This document shows, piece by piece, positions 61,686 through 64,000 of a stretch of 64,000 nt of DNA. This DNA is from Streptomyces sabulosicollis (GTDB lineage Bacteria > Actinomycetota > Actinomycetes > Streptomycetales > Streptomycetaceae), in assembly GCF_016103465.1 (NCBI RefSeq), contig NZ_JAEEAP010000001.1:1-64000 (forward strand), read 5' to 3'. Under the pieces are notes generated by a model, which saw only the letters and a list, made by a program, of their open reading frames with translations, did no database searches and was not told the DNA's origin. Within the stretch, counting starts at the first letter, position 1, and each line of letters starts with the position of its first letter. Both the position numbers and the translations under genes were made by a program.

Positions 61686-62834
61686 ATGAGGTTCGCCGCG
61701 GCGGTACTGCGCTCCTACGAGAGCCGGTTCACCCTCGAGGAGGTGATGCTGAACGCGGGGCCGGACGACGGCGAGGTCCTGGTGAAGATCGCGGGCTGCG
61801 GGATGTGCCGGACCGATCTCGCGGTCCGGCACTCGGCCGGGCGCTCACCGCTGCCGGCGGTGCTCGGTCACGAAGGGGCCGGGGTCGTGGTGGAGACAGG
61901 CGGCCCGGACACCGGCCTGAGCCCCGGCGACCACGTCGTAGTGAGCTTCGACTCCTGCGGACACTGCCAGAACTGCATGGGCGCGGCCCCCGCCTACTGT
62001 GACTCCTTCCCATCGCTCAACCTCTTCGGAGGGCGCAAGGAGCACGCGGCGCGGTTCACCGACGCCGCCGGAAGCGCATTGGCGCCCCGGTGGTTCGGCC
62101 AGTCCTCCTTCGCCGAATACGCGATGGTCCCGGCCCGCAACGCCGTCCGGGTCGACCCCACGCTGCCCATCGAACTCCTCGGTCCGCTCGGCTGCGGCTT
62201 CCTCACCGGCGCCGGAGCGGTCTTCCACTCCTTCGGCGCCGGCCCCGGCGACACCATCGCGGTGTACGGCGCCGGGGCGGTCGGCCTGGCCGCGGTGATG
62301 GCCGCCACCGCCGCCGGGGCGGTTGCCGTGGCCGTCGACCGCCACCCGGAACGGCTGGCCCTCGCCGAGCGGCTCCACGCCATCCCGGTGCACGCCGCAT
62401 CGCCTGGCCTGGCCGACCTGCCCGACGTGCCCGGCCTGGCCGACCTGCCCGACCTGCCCGACCGCATCCGGCAACTGACCGACGGCGGCGCACACTACGC
62501 CCTGGACACCACGGGCTCCCCCCGCCTGATCAACCACGCGCTCCGGGCCCTGCGCCCGACCGGGCACCTCGGCCTGGTGGCACGCCTCCACGTCCCGCTG
62601 CCACTGGAACCGGGGACCTTGGACCGCGGCCGGAGGATCTCCCACATCTGTGAGGGGGACGCGGTGCCGGGACTGCTGATCCCACGGCTGACCAGGCTCT
62701 GGCAAGCCGGGCGTTTCCCCTTCGACGAGCTGATCCGCACATACCCCCTCACTGACATCAACCGGGCCGAACGCGACTGCGACGCGGGCCGCGTGGTCAA
62801 ACCCGTCCTGATTCCCGCGGGGAAGGGCCGATGA
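61686..62834 (+). CDS. Zinc-dependent alcohol dehydrogenase
   Basis: 382-residue MDR enzyme of the aryl/benzyl-alcohol dehydrogenase type. Catalytic zinc ligands are Cys38 (CGMCRTD), His62 and Glu63 (GHEGAG), with Cys170 (LGCGFLTGAG) as third cysteine-type ligand. Structural zinc cysteines are Cys91, Cys94, Cys97 and Cys105. The Rossmann motif is VYGAGAVGLAAVMA. An in-frame 27-bp tandem duplication (GLADLPDVP then GLADLPDLP) sits in the cofactor domain. Starts three bases after the ALDH stop. It would interconvert a hydroxymethyl-furan and its aldehyde, by inference. Confidence 0.9.
   Translation: MRFAAAVLRSYESRFTLEEVMLNAGPDDGEVLVKIAGCGMCRTDLAVRHSAGRSPLPAVLGHEGAGVVVETGGPDTGLSPGDHVVVSFDSCGHCQNCMGAAPAYCDSFPSLNLFGGRKEHAARFTDAAGSALAPRWFGQSSFAEYAMVPARNAVRVDPTLPIELLGPLGCGFLTGAGAVFHSFGAGPGDTIAVYGAGAVGLAAVMAATAAGAVAVAVDRHPERLALAERLHAIPVHAASPGLADLPDVPGLADLPDLPDRIRQLTDGGAHYALDTTGSPRLINHALRALRPTGHLGLVARLHVPLPLEPGTLDRGRRISHICEGDAVPGLLIPRLTRLWQAGRFPFDELIRTYPLTDINRAERDCDAGRVVKPVLIPAGKGR
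62406..62459. repeat. 27-bp tandem duplication inside the alcohol dehydrogenase gene
   Basis: Two consecutive 27-base units, 62406-62432 and 62433-62459, differing at one codon (GTG against CTG). They encode GLADLPDVP and GLADLPDLP, and keep the frame. Probably a recent slippage event in a loop of the Rossmann domain. Confidence 0.85.
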
Positions 62835-62877
62835 GCCACGCGCTCACCACGGGCCGCCTCACTCATCGACCGCCCGC

Positions 62878-62937
62878 TGACGGACCGCCCTGTGACGGAC
62901 CGCCCTGTGACGGACCGCCCTGTGACGGACCGCCCGC
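62878..62937. repeat. 15-bp tandem repeat, four copies
   Basis: TGACGGACCGCCCTG is repeated at 62878, 62893, 62908 and 62923 (the last copy differs at its end). It lies in the 234-base gap between the alcohol dehydrogenase and the methyltransferase. Units are contiguous, without spacers. A frame at 62955-63058 (GLRGEPARAEVATLMN) just after it is protein-like but unassigned. Confidence 0.9.
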
Positions 62938-63068
62938 CACGGACACCGCACCGCCGTGATCGGCCTGCGCGGCGAACCGGCCCGTGCCGAGGTGGCCACA
63001 CTGATGAACCCGGCGGCCGCGGGGCCGCTGGCCTGTTGGTGGTCTCTACTCGCGACTAGGGAGGACAC

Positions 63069-63986
63069 ATGACCGACACAGCGCATCACAACACCGGTGT
63101 GGAAGGGGTGGAAGGGGTGGAAGGGGGCATCGGCCTGACCGCCCTCTTGGTCGCCGCGGCCCGGGCGATCGAAACCCACCGCCACGACAGCCTGGCTCAA
63201 GACATCTACGCAGAACACTTCGTCCACGCCGCCCCGGCCTCCGCGGACTGGCCGGTCCGCATCCACCAGGTCGCGGACGGAGACGCGAACCCGCTGTGGG
63301 GACGCTTCGCACGGTACTTCGGCCTGCGGACCAGGGTCCTCGACGACTTCCTCCTCCGGTCGGTGCGCGCGCATGGTGCCCGCCAAGTGGTCCTGCTCGG
63401 GGCAGGTCTGGATGCGCGGGCGTTCCGACTCGACTGGCCTCCCGGCTGTGTGCTCTTCGAGATCGACAGGGAAGGCGTGCTGGCGTTCAAGCACCAGGTG
63501 CTCGGCGGATTGTCGGCCACTCCGAAGGCGACCCGCGTACCGATCCCGGTCGATCTTCGAGAAGACTGGGTCGCGGCACTGACCGACTCCGGCTTCGACA
63601 CCACCGCTCCAAGCGTCTGGCTGGCCGAAGGGCTGCTGTTCTATCTGCCCAACGCCTCCGAGACGAACCTCATCCGCACGGTGGACCGGCTGAGCGCAGG
63701 AGGAAGCACCCTGGCGTTCGAGGTCAAACTCGACAAGGACTTGCTCGCATGCCGCGACAGCCCCCTCTACACCGCGACGAAACACCAGATCGGCATCGAC
63801 CTGCTCAGTCTGTTCAACCGAGAGCCGCGCCCCGACTCCGCAGGCCACCTCGAGGGCAAGGGCTGGACCACAACCGTCCGTACCCCCTTCGACTACACCC
63901 GCCACCACGGACGCGGCCCACATCCCGAACAGAACGACGCGCTGGCGGGCAACCGATGGGTGTTCGCCGACAAACCCCTCCGCTAG
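63069..63986 (+). CDS. LCMT-type SAM-dependent O-methyltransferase
   Basis: 305 residues of the leucine-carboxyl-methyltransferase/PpmO family often found with polyketide genes. Features are GIGLTALLVAAARAIETHRH, YFGLRTRVLDDFL, the SAM motif VVLLGAGLDARAFRLDWPPG, EIDREGVLAFK and LAEGLLFYLP. A VEG triplet repeated three times near the N-terminus comes from a 9-bp DNA repeat. ATG at 63069 has GGGAGG five bases upstream. It lies 234 bases after the MfnB-ALDH-ADH operon on the same strand; whether it methylates that operon's product, for example a furoic acid, is only a suggestion. Confidence 0.85.
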   Translation: MTDTAHHNTGVEGVEGVEGGIGLTALLVAAARAIETHRHDSLAQDIYAEHFVHAAPASADWPVRIHQVADGDANPLWGRFARYFGLRTRVLDDFLLRSVRAHGARQVVLLGAGLDARAFRLDWPPGCVLFEIDREGVLAFKHQVLGGLSATPKATRVPIPVDLREDWVAALTDSGFDTTAPSVWLAEGLLFYLPNASETNLIRTVDRLSAGGSTLAFEVKLDKDLLACRDSPLYTATKHQIGIDLLSLFNREPRPDSAGHLEGKGWTTTVRTPFDYTRHHGRGPHPEQNDALAGNRWVFADKPLR

Positions 63987-64000
63987 CTGTTGGCGTAGGG

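Noticed and set aside
62878-62937. CRISPR array
   Set aside because: The 15-bp units are contiguous with no spacers, and no cas genes are present.
1-64000. tRNA or rRNA genes and complete insertion sequences
   Set aside because: I saw no cloverleaf-like or rRNA-like sequence, and every transposase match is a fragment without inverted repeats. A covariance-model scan would be decisive.

Overview
The window is high-GC actinobacterial DNA, almost certainly Streptomyces. Codons end mostly in G or C, GTG and TTG starts are common, secreted enzymes carry Tat or Sec leaders, and a tap-tpg telomere pair is present. Tap and Tpg replicate the ends of linear Streptomyces replicons, so the window probably lies in a chromosome arm or on a linear plasmid. 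The many gene relics between intact operons fit a subtelomeric region: pieces of IS110, IS21 and IS5 transposases, a GNAT acetyltransferase, BioF, a Rieske oxygenase, a LanC-like cyclase, a luciferase-like monooxygenase, a TetR regulator without its DNA-binding domain, and a second tap 5' end.

Layout. 0-3.3 kb: end of an unknown gene, an APH(6)-like kinase, an F420-type (LLM) oxidoreductase and transposase debris. 3.3-11 kb: a divergent LacI-controlled locus with a hydantoinase/oxoprolinase A-B pair and MHS transporter on one side, and a DAO-type FAD oxidase plus the LacI regulator on the other. Two perfect palindromes sit just downstream of two recognisable promoters. 11.2-31.5 kb: a DeoR regulator followed by a same-strand run of mostly secreted glycan enzymes (GH31, GH123-like DUF4091 protein, two tandem GH35, GH29, two accessory-module proteins, GH89), several joined by overlapping start/stop codons.

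31.8-34 kb: NmrA-like and SnoaL-like genes divergent from an MmyB-type regulator. 34.2-35.9 kb: phenolic acid decarboxylase divergent from a MarR regulator over an AT-rich palindrome. 36.2-43.4 kb: a six-gene aromatic-type catabolic operon (VOC dioxygenase, FAH-family hydrolase, two alpha/beta hydrolases, quinone oxidoreductase, flavin monooxygenase) divergent from an IclR regulator, with four related operator-like repeats between them. 43.4-47.4 kb: relics, a Clp-N-domain protein, and a LysR/SDR pair. 47.7-50.6 kb: tpg and tap. 50.8-58.7 kb: an SDR, a secreted beta-propeller, a TetR gene with three 18-bp palindromes, a DinB protein, a membrane protein, and a TetR/quinone-oxidoreductase pair with a clear operator. 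59.5-62.8 kb: a compact MfnB-ALDH-ADH operon (furan-phosphate synthase, aldehyde dehydrogenase, zinc alcohol dehydrogenase), followed by a repeat-containing gap and an LCMT-type O-methyltransferase.

Most promising biology. (1) The exo-glycosidase cluster, whose enzyme set would suit a fucosylated, alpha-GlcNAc-capped, mucin-like O-glycan. (2) The MfnB-centred operon, which could make an oxidised furan outside any methanofuran context. (3) Tap itself, where motifs resembling family B DNA polymerase motifs A, B and C occur in the canonical order.
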